This document shows positions 1 through 13,395 of a stretch of 64,000 nucleotides of DNA, piece after piece. The first letter of the stretch is position 1. Each line of letters starts with the position of its first letter. Location of the stretch: the NCBI GenBank assembly GCA_013365325.1, contig JABVXV010000105.1:124001-188000 (forward strand). The letters are read 5' to 3'. The notes beneath the pieces were generated by a model that was not told the DNA's origin, made no database searches, and saw nothing but the letters and a program-made list of their open reading frames with translations. The translations under genes were made by a program, and so were the position numbers. The stretch comes from Dipetalonema caudispina. Its lineage: Eukaryota > Nematoda > Chromadorea > Rhabditida > Onchocercidae.

Positions 1-3000
1 TGTTAGAAGAATTATCATGTTATAAATGTTGATTAGATGAAGTGGATGAAAAACAGACAAACGAAACCATCCGACAGCGCTTTTGTTTATTCCTGATAAC
101 TGCCTCATTCAGACGGCCACATAAACATTCATATATATATATATATATATATGTTTGGATTGTGTTACTCTTGCTGCCGTTGTCGCCGTCATTTGTCGAC
201 AGTTCATCCCTCAATTTCATATGTTGTGGAGGACATACTTATTGCTCTCTCGATGAAATTTCATCATTTTCAAAATAATTAGCATTATAATTTTGGACAA
301 TCTTGAGATTTCATACGGTTAATTCTCAGTAACTGCTCACCTCCATGCAATCACCGCCATTTTTATATTGTCTTTCGCAGTGTAACGAAGTAAAGACTTC
401 CAATTAATTCGATGAATCCCTTCCTCCCGAATAGTATCTCTATTCAAGACAACCATTCAAATTTCCGTTATTTGGGCTAATTAATATAGTTTACCTCTTA
501 CTCCCGACAGGAATACAAGCTGATACAGTATACGCTTTCCTAGTGAAAGGATATGTGACAGTTGAATCACATATGCATTCTCACGATGTCAGTCATTAAT
601 TCATTTAATTGACTTGGTAATTGAATTCTGATTGTTTCCTCTTCGGATGACGTGAGAAAAATTGAACCTTCTTCAAATGATCTATTTTTTGGTCCAAATT
701 CTTGGAATTAATGTTGGTGACAATCATCGAAGAAGAGAGAGAGAACAAGAAATTAACAATGATTCTTACGAAAGGACGCATTTTTTTCTGAACTATTAGA
801 TAATGCGTAAAAATTTACATATAGTGCAATGAATATTGTCATGCTATATCCGTTGTGAGTTAAAATATATTCTTTCCTTAAAGAAAAAAGTACGTTGAAT
901 ACTGATATTCAGTAGTGTATACTGATACTACTGATTTCAAGTACCACTAAACTAGGCCATACCAATATTATGTTATTGTTGACACATCTAGAGTAGTTCC
1001 AATACCTTAGGCGCTTATTCCATGAATCAGTTAATGATAGACTCAAAAAGCTAATGTTAGCAATTTGAGTTCACTGATCTTTTATTTTCCTTTTTCGTTT
1101 ACTTAATTAATTATTTATTCATTCGAGATAGAAACTAACATCTTTTGGAACTCGTTTTTTTTCCCTTTTTGATTCTTTCATTTTAAGAGGAAAATGTTCC
1201 AAACTGCCAAAAATGTCCAAATATGAGGTAATTTTGGAAATGAAAACATAATGTTCACTTGACAACATGCGAAAGTAAAATATCATAGATGGGATTAGAA
1301 ACTTCGGAAAATTTGATTTTCGTTTTTTGCATTTTCTAAAACTGAACCGCATGCCTCTCGACACAACTTAAGTAAAGAAATGCCTATGTTGAATTCTCCC
1401 AGTGCTTTGCAAATTTCCGGTTTTCTTCGTCCTTCTCTAATAAATGCATTGGTTGCTTGAGTAAATAGCAAAAAGAAATTTGAAGTGTGAGCTTTCGGAA
1501 ATTCCCATTGTCTGTTGTTTAAATTTTTAAAAATCTTCTTGTTTGCTGGATGAATTTGAAGTTCTGCACTTTTATTTCTTCAATTTCTTGAACTTCTGTC
1601 ATATCCATCCCATAGTTGAACTGAATGAAACATTATTTAGTTCATGGAATTTGTGAGCATTCCTCCTATCTTCCAGTCCACTATCGATTAACAAATGCTA
1701 TTCAGTTTCTTTCATCAAAGACTTAATTTTATTTTTTTTAATTAATACTTCTCGCTTCTGTATGGATATTAAAGCCATGTATTTAGGGAAACAAAATTAT
1801 TTCCCTGAAGCAATTGTCCAATTTTCTGATCGTCACAAAAATAGCAGTCTTGTTTCAATTTGTTTTCTAAATTTTATTTATAAACCTTCATAATAATTAT
1901 CAACAGTTGGAACTCTTCGTTGAGAAATTTAAACTACATAATACATTTGAAGCAGAAATTTAAGATTCTTATTGTTTGTAAATGACCCTGTTAAGCTGTT
2001 AATTTGTGCCTGAATCGAATGCGCTTGATCAGAAAAAGCATTAAAAGAGGTGAAAATATTAGCATTGTAAATCGTTTTCTGAAGATTAAAATCCGATCTA
2101 ACTTGATTAATTTAGCGTGCAACTACATCAGTAACAATAGATCTCGTAATATATGCCGGCACAATTTTAATATTTAAAGAAACCTTATCAGTGTAAGATG
2201 GAAAAAAAAGGAAAATAACTCAACAACACTAAATCCTCAAACATGGTAAGATAAGATTGTTCAATAAATCTACTGGAGATTTACTTGTTTCAACTTCTTT
2301 TTATTAAACATTTCATTCAAATTTATTAAGTTTCTTTGATATATTTACATTAACTTATATTATTATCACTTCCGTTATCACTATCATATAATACGGTATA
2401 TCGATGAATGCATATGAGTAGTGGATGAAGTCGGAATGTTTATTGCTTCTACAACATTCCACTTGTCTTATGCTTGTTTTTCGAGTAATCATTTGCAGAA
2501 GCTATTTAGATATAGACTGACCTTTAGATTCCCAGGTCAATCACCATTATCCACTCTATCAGCAATTGCTTACCACAATGATCTGATAGTTCAGTGAATA
2601 ACTATTGATAACTCTGTCCTATAGAAGCACACCCAGACTTTCTGAAAGAAGTCATAACGTATGATTCCCATCTCATGCACCCACACAATCCCGTGAATCT
2701 CCATGATACGAGGCGAGGTGAAGTGCCACACTCAAGAATGAATAAAGACAGACAGTTAGTGTATCAGATAGGAAACAGTGTTATAATCAGAGAAGCAACA
2801 GAAATAGAAGGAGATTTGAAGAGACCTCAGGAGGATAATTACATACTGTAATTGCGACGGTATAGAGAATCAAAACATTATTGGAAAACAGGAGAGAACA
2901 GAGATTGATGAGATTTGCAGTATATGATGAAATGAGAAATTCGAGGGATTTATAGGAGAGGTCTATGGTTTGTGTTAAGGTGTTTGAGTTAAGGTGTAAA

Positions 3001-3566
3001 GTGTTGGGTAGCAAATTAGAATGAAGTATTTGAGAGTTCGTGACCCGCATGTTCGGGGCAGACATCTGTCTTTCTTATAAATACCAAATTTTAGAGGTTT
3101 AAAAATTAAAAAAAGAAATAATCGGAATATTTAAATACACATCGGTTGTTTGCGCTATTCAGGAATTACTTCTTTGATCGAATTCCATTATTCAATTTTT
3201 AGTTTCAGATGGCTAATCATTGCATCAGTTGATTATACAAAGGAGTATTGTCCAAGGTATAAAACGTAATCATAAATATCTTTACTTCTCTTATAATGCA
3301 TTCCAAAGATATCGTAGTGATTGCTGATTTATAACAATTTACTTCAAGGTTCTTCCATCGATTATCACTTCGATCGGTGAATGAACGAATGAAATGACAG
3401 CTGCGAAATATTTTGGAGAAGAGAAATTGGAGGATGCAATTTATGCGATATACCTACGTAAAGTGCGTTATGTATCACCACCGAACGTCGAATCTTCGGT
3501 ACTTCCTCTATTTTCCTTTTTTTTTTGGTATTTTGTTTAAAACCGAAAGCAATCAATACGTACCTG
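1..3566. other. non-coding region upstream of the Ral exchange factor gene
   Basis: This is AT-rich sequence with no open frame that joins to a splice site or resembles a protein family. The short open frames here are low-complexity and lie in both strands. A perfect AT dinucleotide run sits near position 132. Promoter and 5' exons of the downstream gene may lie here, but I could not recognise them. Confidence 0.6.
131..153. repeat. AT dinucleotide microsatellite
   Basis: About eleven uninterrupted TA units lie here. Such runs are common in AT-rich nematode DNA and vary in length between individuals. Confidence 0.9.
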
Positions 3567-3678
3567 AATGATGGATAGGAATAGAAATCAAACTAACTCG
3601 AATAAAAAGTTGCCAACAAAGGGATGTTCACACTTTATCACATTCCTTATTTTCGTTATTGTGTATAGTCATTTTCAG

Positions 3679-6600
3679 GATGATCGCACATCGGATATAA
3701 AGAGGTATGGCTGTTGTGTGGACAATACATCTGATCACTTGCATTGGGAAACCATTCGAGAACGAGTCATTCGTGCTGGAACATTACAGAAATTAGTTGT
3801 AAATTTTTACAATATTATTGTGCTATAGTAAAGAGAAGAAGAGTAATTTTCGAAGTTAATTATCTTCCAGCGGTGGAAACGATATTGTATTTGATTTTTA
3901 AAGTAATGTTTGAGTTATTGTACCTCAAATTAGTAGCTTGTAAATCATCGTTGTCATTTAGGGCTCGAATATTTTGAAAAGTTATCTAATCAAGATAACT
4001 TTGATTAGAGTCGACTTCCTCCAGATTTGTAAGTATGGAGTTTGGAAAAACTTCATTAGTAGTAATTAAGAGGTTTTAGAAGGTATGGAAAGCAGACTTA
4101 CTCTATAATTTTTATTGTATCTCTTTAAGTTTTCATAGGAATAGCAGAGACATCAAAAATCGTTGCTCATGCTGAAGTCTTCTATATTCTTTTTTATTTA
4201 TTTAATGTTTGTGATTTCCAGGAGTGCCTTATAAGCGATGATATGTTGATGGATTCGAGACATTTCAATGTTTTTTTCGCCACTTATCGTTCTTTCTCAA
4301 CATGTTCAAATGTACTCGAACTTTTACTTCAACGTTATATTTCACTTGAGATGAATTCGCTGGTAATTGGCAAAGCGAAAACTGTTACTTTGCAATGGTC
4401 TTTTTTTAAATTCTAACATGAAAGTTGTAGGTTGAACTTATGATGAGCACTTTCAATCCGTTATTACTAGTCTTTTTTTAATCTAATAGCCATTCAGAAA
4501 TAGACAACGTTATAGCTTACAAATTAGATAATAGTACAGCTTATAACGCATCATTCATAATTCTGTTATACTATAATTGATTATCAGGCTGCAAAATATG
4601 CGATTCGAATATGATTGGGATTGGATAGCTTTAATTCTTAAAATGTATTTGGTAAAGGAACTTTCAGCTCTTTACGTTCTGTAATAATGTGTTGGTTGGA
4701 AATGTATCCTGAAGATTTCAATGAGCCAAGTGCCGACTTTGCCACGTTGATGCGACTAATCGAGTTTGGCAGGATTCATAAAATCACCGATGTGAGGACG
4801 AAAGCTCGGCAATTGCGAGAAACCTATAAACGTCAGGTTATGGATGGGCGTTATTTAGGTGTGTGCATGTTGGTTAGAATCCACGAATACCAAGTTTACT
4901 TTGTCTCTCTGTTCTTGTATTTAATTTAACTCATCCGTCAGCAAAGCTAAATAAACTTGTTAAGTTACGAGTACACCGTTTTATGCAAAGCCTGGTCTAG
5001 GTAGAAGTTTTAAAAATACTCTTTTAGTTTAACTAGAGTCTTTTTTGGTACTAAAAGAATCATATTTGAATTATGGAGTGAACTTTGTGCTACAATTTCA
5101 TCTGGGGCTTTTTCGTGTTGTGTCAGTGGATTTTTGATATTGGCATTTTATAGCTCAAATACCTTCAATGGAGCAGTATGTCTTCAGCACAGGTTATGAT
5201 GCACCAGATTTCGATACATGTGTACAGAGGGCTAATATGTTCGATATTGGAAGGGAGAATTGCGTACAGATTGCTGAGCAACTCACGTTTTGGGATGCTG
5301 TAAGGCTTTTATGTTATCTATTTGCTCACAAGGACAAATGATTTCTTATCATATTTTTCCCTCTTATTTATAGTTATAAAAAAGATTGGATCTAATAGAA
5401 CAAAAAACGTGATTCAATTAGCGATTTCTTTCATTCATCTTTTTTACAGGAATTGTTCAAGGAACTATTACCACAGCAGTGCCAGGGCTGCGTGTGGAAC
5501 AAAAGGAATAAACGAGGGCCAGAAACAGTGTATACTGTGAGGGCAACAATTGATCAGGTACCATTAGTTTATGCAAGCAAGTATCACACCTTGATTTTTA
5601 GCAAGCTTTACGCAGGTAATTTAGTAGTAGCTCCTCTGAAGGTCCAAGATTTTTGTCATTTGTGGTTGCAAAGCATTAACTCTTCAACATTCTGCGTATA
5701 AAGATTTCTATATTACACTTAGTCATATGTTAATAGTAGTATCGCACAAGTTCATTGATTCAGTTATAGCATGGAATATCTCGGTCCGTTCAACTTTTTT
5801 ACCAATACTTTATAAGCCAACTAATTCATTTCTAGTTCAATGCAGTTGTTCAAAAAGTGATGACAAGTATAGTACTTCCGGATTGCCGGCCCGATTTTCG
5901 AGCAAAAATTATTGCGAAATGGATCGACGTTGCAAGGGTTTATTTGAACATTAATTTTGGTTTGATTCGCCACTCTACCGGATAGTCTATTGAATATAAA
6001 ATCGGTATTGCCAGACCTGGACAATTGATCTACAAGTCATGTGCATTGTTTTACGGAATTTTCTTTCAGGAACTGAGAGCTTTGAAAAATTTCTCGTCAT
6101 TAAAAGCAATCATATCAACGCTTCAGTCCGAACCGGTTCATAGGCTAAAATCTACGTGGACACAAGTCCCTAAGTACTAAATTTCTCTTAGCTCAGAAAT
6201 TTGTTCTTTTTTTTTGGCGCTAAAAAAGAAATTAATAGAGCCATTGTTTTCCAGTTCATCAGTAGCTGAATTCCGCGAATTAGCATCAATATTTGATGCA
6301 GATGATGATGGTGAAGAACGTCGAGCTAGACAAATTCTTGAAGAAGTATGGCTCATGTATTCGCTTGTTTTTTCCTCAATGTTTGAGCAACCTTAAATTA
6401 ATAGACGAGTGTAGCTTGATCTCAGAAATTTTAGAACTTTTTTGCGTGTATACATTTTAGTCAATTTCATTTTTAGGAAGGTACGGCAAAGAAATCACCG
6501 TTAAGACGACCACAGCTTATTCAGAATTGTCGAAGAACAAAAAGTGATGTTAATTTAGCTGAATCTCAAGGAACAGTACCCTATCTGGGTACTTTCCTCA

Positions 6601-9600
6601 CCGATCTCTCCATGATTGACCAAGCTAATCCAGATTTCACTGAGGGTAAGCTTGTTTTTCAAATTCATAAAGTATTTAATTGAAGGATGAATCTTTATGA
6701 AATGACGTTTTTTGATACTCATTTTTTATCTTTTCCCTCAGAAGGCTTGATAAATTTTGAAAAACGACGAAAGGAATTCGAAATAATCGCCAAAATTCGT
6801 CTTTTCCAATCTGCATGTCGTGCCTACAAGATCCCTATGGATATGGCATTCTGCTCATGGTTCTGCTTTCTTCCGGCACTGGATGAAAATCAATGGTTAG
6901 TTTTTGTAGAGCTACTTCAAGTGGTTCCCTTATAATGGCTCTCTCACCTTTTGCATGTTTAAAAATCAATTCCTATTTTCCTCATCGTAATTTTCACTAC
7001 GAAAATGCAATTAATTATTTAGTCATGTACACGTAACCAGCGAAAAAATCTCTTTGCTTATCTTGATTGGAGATAGTTATGCAATTCTCTTAGATTTTGT
7101 CATGCTATATCACCAGAACTTCGATTTTCATCGTCAAAATTTTAATTTTTGGCAGCTCTTTTATGAACGCTCAAACTAAAGTGTGACAGAGCTAGTTTTG
7201 AGGTATTGCCGATATGGTAAGGATTAGTGCTCAGCTTTTAATCCACTGCATTTTTTATTGCTTTTGATCCATATTTGTTTGCGGAATTCAAAAATTCCGT
7301 GCAAACTTGCTGTGAGCTATTTGGAGATTTTCATCAAGCAGTTTTATCACTTGAAAAATGAAATCCAGTACTACTTATTGCCGGCTGACAAATTTTTTCA
7401 TGTAAGTCGTCTTATCCGTGATATTTTAACTTTTAAACATTTAAAAATAAATCTTTTTCAGTTTCTTGAGGTCGTTAGAAGTGGAACTACCAACTAATCA
7501 ATCGGATTCATCAAAATCACTTCGACCATCACAGATGTTAAAAATGTAAGATTTCATTAGTTGTTAAAATAGTAGTGGTGGGAAGTGAACAGTTTCAAGT
7601 TCTCGGAGTATTTTTCGTACAGCCCATTCATCAAGAAACTGAGTATCTAAAAAGAATTAATGGTGATTTGATGGTCACAATCTTGGAAGTCACTAATCAT
7701 GAAATGTCGCTTTAATGACTTTGAATAGCGTTAGAGTAACCGGCACAGCAAAAAACGACTCTTTATTTATTCTCTGAAATAAGAGATAAAAAATTTTGCA
7801 TCTAGCAAGATATAAATTTTAATTCCAATAAATATTCAACAATGTTGATATTTTTATGGATGAAATTAGCCAAAAAAACAAATAGTTTTCTACTTCGATA
7901 TGAAAGACTTTTACTTATTCACTTCTTTTCTACAGCTTTTTCTTCATCTTCTCTTGGTTCTTTTTCCATTTTATTTGAACCTTTCATATCGAAGTTTGCT
8001 TTTTTTGCGTTGTTAAATAAGTTTCTTTAACAAACTTATGCCACCATTATTTATAAAATGTTATTTTTAAAATACGATAAGAAATTCTTAGGAAGGATTA
8101 ACAAAGGAAGCACTCGGGATAACGTTAATTTCTTTTTATTGCGGAATAATTTTGGTGATCATTAGGATTTACCCGCAGTTTATTTCTAGTCATTTAACAG
8201 TGGTCATATTAGACTACGTTATTGCATGACACGTAATGCATAACAAATTTCCCTTCCTTGTGTTTCATGGTCAAAATTCATTTCTTTCATGTTAGAATGG
8301 TTTTGGTCGAGTTTTAATTGTTATTTTACTGTCCATAATTTGAAATCGCTACATAAAATCCCGTATAATTTCTTGTTCTTTTCTAATTACTTTTTAGGAG
8401 TTGAGCTCTAGTAAGTTTTAGTGATTCGGTGTCTGAGATTTTGCGAATAATGCAGTTTTTGTGGCTTCTTATTTTGGTTCGCGTACTCGATCCGATCCTT
8501 AGAGTTTTTAAAACCTTTACACTCCCTAAATTTTTTTTTAAAATCTATTTTCTTCATAAGTTAATTTTCATCGCTTCAAATTGTTTCATCGATTCTCGAT
8601 GATAATTAAGCAAAAAATTGCATAAACCATGTTTCAGGAACACATTATCACGGTTAATATCAAATATGAGTATAGACGAGAATCAAAACGACAGCGGACA
8701 AATATCTAATGATTCAGGTATCGTAACTGAAGATTTGTGGTTCGATGGTGTCACCAAACCATTTGCGGAGAAAGCATTAATAACTGCCTGTAGTCCGTTT
8801 GGTATCGTTTCCTCACGATCATTTACTGCTCCTCCAACGCCAGCTAGCACAGTTCTCTGGAAAGGTAGTTGGTTTTGTGCTCAGTTATTCCAATATCCAG
8901 TTCTTTTTTAATTAAAATCTTGAAAAGAGAGGACTTGTAATTAAAGCAGTTAAGTTTACCCAGGATGAATTTTACTAGACTTTATAGTTTTAGGTAGTGA
9001 ATTTAGTCCTAGTACAGCTTTTTCACATCGACGGTCAACAAGTGGTTGTTGGGATAGGAAGTACCAGTCGAATGATGTTACTGTTGGTGCTGCATTGAAT
9101 TCTTATGGAAATATGGTGAGTTTTTACCAGTTTTACGGATGAATATGTCTGAATAATACCGAAATTATCATCCTGATATGCTACCCTAGTGAGTTTGATG
9201 AACATACGATGGAATTTGCAAGCCGAACACGTATGAAGCATTCAAGTTAAAAAGAGATGTAAGGTATCCTGAGCAGATAGCTCATATCTAAAATATCACT
9301 TTATTGCATCTCTTACGTTTTGGCTGATTTCAAATAAATGCACTGCATAAAGCAAAACAGCGCTCTATAATAACATTACATCTTGCTCGGAGTGATCAGG
9401 CTCTTTTCCAAAGAGGACTAACAGTAATGAGAGCGTAATGAACTCCTAAAATTTTATTTTTTCTATTATGTTTGCATATAGTGCACTGCAAATTTTAATC
9501 ACACGTTGCAATTTTCGTTTTGCAGACACCGGAAACGTCATCAGGTTCATGCGTTTCAGCCAGTTCATTGCAACAGACAGCACCGTTCCATCTTGCCCGA

Positions 9601-10526
9601 ATCGCTTTAGATGATTCAATGAAGAGTGATACGGGCACTGCTAATTACAAATGTGTTAAGGTTTGTTTTAAGAAATTGAACTGTTTTGTAAGCAGATGAT
9701 GAATGGATAAGTTATTTGTACAAATAAGTTCTACGGAATCACTATAAATGTAACAATGATTCCATCTAAATTAATGAACTGGTAAGCAAAACCAACATTT
9801 GGGAGATCACTATTCGTTTTCTTGTTTTTTCATAATCAAACTGCAGAATCATATTTTCAGATCGAAAATGGTGATAGGATGGCGGAATTAATCGAAAGAA
9901 CTTTAGAAAAACATCTTATCTGCGGTGATCATTCAGAATATTGTCTTGTACAGCTTCTACCTGATGGATGTAAGTTTTGAGTGCATACGAATTTTACAGC
10001 TGAGAATATTTTTGAAGACCTGGCATCTTTTAAGCTTCCTTTCTTGAACTTTTGTTTAAATTATTGAAATAATGAAAGAGAAAGAGGTTTATTGGAGTGA
10101 TAAGTTTCGCAAAACATATTATTGATCATTTAAAAGCGATGAATTTGAGCTTCAATTTTCGAAACATTTTTCCATTTCTTTTATCAAAAACTGATGGGAT
10201 ATTCTAGGCTGGATTCAGTAATAATAGCTCCTTCCTTTATTATAAGTTCCAAATTTCTTTTAACTAGCTATTTGGCTATAGATTTTGAATTGTCAATGAG
10301 ACCGGAATATATTTTTTCTTATTTAGGTGAATTTTGTTTACCGGAGAAATGTAATCCGTATTATGCTGTAGCACCAGATCCCACTTCAACAATGCTAAAT
10401 TTTGTGTTGCGACGAAAAAGCGATACGGAACAAGAGGCAATGTCAGGCGGTACTGCACCATCGGCTAAAAAATTAAATAAGATGAAACGATGTAATTTAC
10501 TGCGATGGAGTAGCGGTTATTTATGA
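3679..10526 (+). CDS. rgl-1: Ral guanine-nucleotide exchange factor, RalGDS/RGL family (16 exons)
   Basis: Predicted to load GTP onto the small GTPase Ral downstream of active Ras, at membranes. Exons: 3679-3798, 4222-4397, 4668-4858, 5154-5299, 5450-5557, 5836-5937, 6070-6173, 6255-6345, 6477-6645, 6742-6895, 7462-7545, 8638-8864, 8994-9115, 9526-9660, 9861-9969, 10327-10526. They keep one frame and give 745 residues. An N-terminal REM domain (about 1-165; [27 protein letters not shown]) is followed by a CDC25 catalytic domain (about 170-450; [33 protein letters not shown]), a Ser/Thr-rich linker and a C-terminal RA domain (about 630-720) that would bind Ras-GTP. This order is that of RalGDS/RGL. 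The end of exon 2 is uncertain: a donor at 4363 looks better but breaks the phase. The 5' end is unresolved; the frame is open back to an ATG at 3568, but the TTTTCAG before 3679 suggests an intron and a missed first exon. Confidence 0.9.
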
Positions 10527-12750
10527 ACTTGTAGGTTTTTTAAAGCGAGCATTTGTTCAGTTACTTAAGAATATTATATTAAAAATATGTATCTTACTGT
10601 CATCTCATCTCTCTTGCTAACAAAGTTCTTTTAATATATTAAGATTACGAAACCAACATTTATGGAGTCTGAAGATGTGAGATTTTTGCTCAGGCTCACA
10701 TTTATAGTGAAATTGTTTAAGCTGCCCATAATAAGGTGATAGTCAGTCGGTTTAGCATATTATTTTTACAACATATCTTTAGTCGTCAATATTGATTTTT
10801 TTTTCATTATCATCGTTCAACCACACAACTTCACAGTAGCTGGTATGCACTGTTGTAGTTCATAAATGGAGAGGAGCAGCTAGAATTTGGTAACTTAATA
10901 ATGACTTGAAGAGAAGTTTTGGTGACATGTTATTTTCTATCTTGGATATAATAGTTATTGCTGGTGTATGAAATATTTTTATAAACTATTTTCCAAAAAG
11001 TTCTGGAAGCATAGAATTCTAAACTTTTCGAACTTTTTTGAGAATTTAGTTCTATCCAAACATTTTTTACAACTGTAAGCCAACCACTAATTCGTCCCTT
11101 ATGTTGATCTGCGCTAGCCTTATTACTCTTAATCTCGGACGTTGAGATATTGGAATCACTGTTCTCTCGGCCTTAAAATTATGCAGTATTTACCTCATTA
11201 GTTGTTCCGCCTAAGCATAGGAGAAAACATATGCATGAAAACATTATTAAAGTTTAAAATGAGTTGCGATAGATAGATGAAATACACTCATCCATAGTTG
11301 GTAGTAAGTTTCTAGCATTATTTTTATGTAAAAATTACTTTTGTGTCCTCAGCAATGATCATATTGCAAATCAACGCATGAACGGTGATTGTTGAAAAAT
11401 GATATAATTTCAGGTGTGTTAAGTCAAATTTATCTTTTATTATATTGCGATGTATATTTCAAACATTGAGGACTTTTTTGCATGCATGAAGACTAACGGG
11501 ACATTTGGCAAAAGAGATTTAAAGCGAATATGTGTAAGATTTGCAAACCTTATTGCTAAAGAATAATTAGTAGACGTAGTTAGCTGCATGAGTTTAGAGG
11601 TCATTATTGTTATTCTAACATTCATTTTCTAATGGAGTGGTGCACCACCCATCTGATATCTATGCTCATCAATAATTATTAGCTTTCGTTCATTACTCCA
11701 TCGGAGTCCAAGACGCTTAATTTTCTTACATTCTTCAGGATTATTGTAGAGAATCCAAAAGTCTTATTATGAACTTTTCAGAATATATTTATTCGAATGT
11801 CAAGATCAGGTTCTAACTGATACTAAATCTTTTACCTCTATCAACTATTATTAATGAAGTGCTAAATCACCATTTTGAATCAAGTTAACAGCCATATAAG
11901 GACTTTATTTAAAATATTCCTTTTGAAATTTCCAACATTTTGATATAAATTCTCTTGAGAATGATATCAATTTTTGTTCATATTGACTAAATTACCGCTT
12001 TACCCCTTTTCAAAACTCATTTTATAATCAAATTTTTGGACTGAATTGAAATAATAAATTTTTTGATTTCAAGAGGTTTCGATTTTCATTAATATTGTTG
12101 TGTAGCAAATATCACCACTAAAATATATTGTACATTATTTTTCATTTTGTATTAGGTATTATTATTGATGATAAGATAGCGACAATGGTACTAGTGATAT
12201 TGATGACTGCTTCATTTGGTGCGATGGTTTGAAATCTTTCTCTTTCATTATTTTACCATTCACATTGTCTACAAAATAATTGTCCAAATTTATTCCATTA
12301 GTTCACAGGAATTTTCCGATTATATTAGACTTGTGGAAGGATATAACAAAAGTAATTTATCGATAAATGCGTCGTATGAGGCACTGTTATCATCAGTCAT
12401 TGTAAAGTTTTGTTTTTTTCCTTGGTCGTTTGCTTCTTTAAGGCCAGCAAATTTTTTTCCATCGCAGCATGGCAATTTATCAGTTTCGAGGTCGGAAACT
12501 GATGAATTATGACAATAACAAGCTTGATCTTATGATTCATAAGACTTATTTTCATAGTCATATCTGTTTGGGGCCCAAATACCAGCGCGGTGTTTATTCC
12601 ACCCTGAACAAACGAATCTGCATGAAAAGTTTCCAAAATCATTTCAGAATTGTTTCGCGCAATAATTCGTATTTCTGCTTGTTATTATGGGATATACTGG
12701 TTTTGGTTTACATTTTTAGATTCAAATTCTCAACAGATTATAAAATGAAG
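10527..12750. other. intergenic DNA between rgl-1 and the bacterial insertion
   Basis: This stretch contains the 3' flank of the Ral exchange factor gene and AT-rich sequence. I saw no exon-like frame, RNA gene or bacterial-looking segment before about 12750. Confidence 0.5.
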
Positions 12751-12751
12751 T

Positions 12752-13015
12752 TCACTGCAAAAATTTTATTTTCTTGAGATGAATACAAGGTTGCAAGTTG
12801 AGCACCCAGTAACAGAGTTTGTAACAGGAGTGGACATAGTAGAAGAAATGATTAGAGTTTCATGTGGGGAAAAATTGAGGTTTAGTCAAGATGATATTAA
12901 GCTTAATGGCTCTGCAATAGAGAGCAGAATTTGTGCTGAGGACCCATCAAAAAAGTTTTTTCCTTCTAGTGGAAGAATAAAGTATTACAGTAAGCCAGAT
13001 GAAAATGTTTTTATA
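12752..13015 (+). pseudogene. Wolbachia-like biotin carboxylase fragment (propionyl-CoA carboxylase alpha subunit)
   Basis: An uninterrupted frame reads [18 protein letters not shown] and continues through a segment with [16 protein letters not shown]. The first is the ATP-grasp motif of bacterial biotin carboxylases; the whole resembles the rickettsial/Wolbachia propionyl-CoA carboxylase alpha chain. Only about 85 residues are present, against the more than 600 of a full subunit. The frame upstream of FYFLEM has stops and no homology, and downstream the match ends after SKPDENV with a stop at 13016-13018. No splice sites flank it and no host exons join it. I infer a broken piece of endosymbiont DNA moved into the nuclear genome. 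A mitochondrial host PCCA exon is less likely, because the gene stops abruptly at both sides and lies beside a second bacterial fragment. Confidence 0.8.
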
Positions 13016-13134
13016 TAATCTTCTATGATTTCAATATCAAATACCGCAATTAAAGAAAGAAATGAGTGGATTCCAGCATCATGTGCAGTTGTAACTGATG
13101 ATGTTAATTTTTCATCAAAACGGTTGCTGTGTAA

Positions 13135-13392
<258 letters not shown>

Positions 13393-13395
13393 TGA

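Noticed and set aside
2787..3065. 92-codon minus-strand frame with Leu-rich end
   Set aside because: No splice partner, no family resemblance, and sequence bias explains the leucines.
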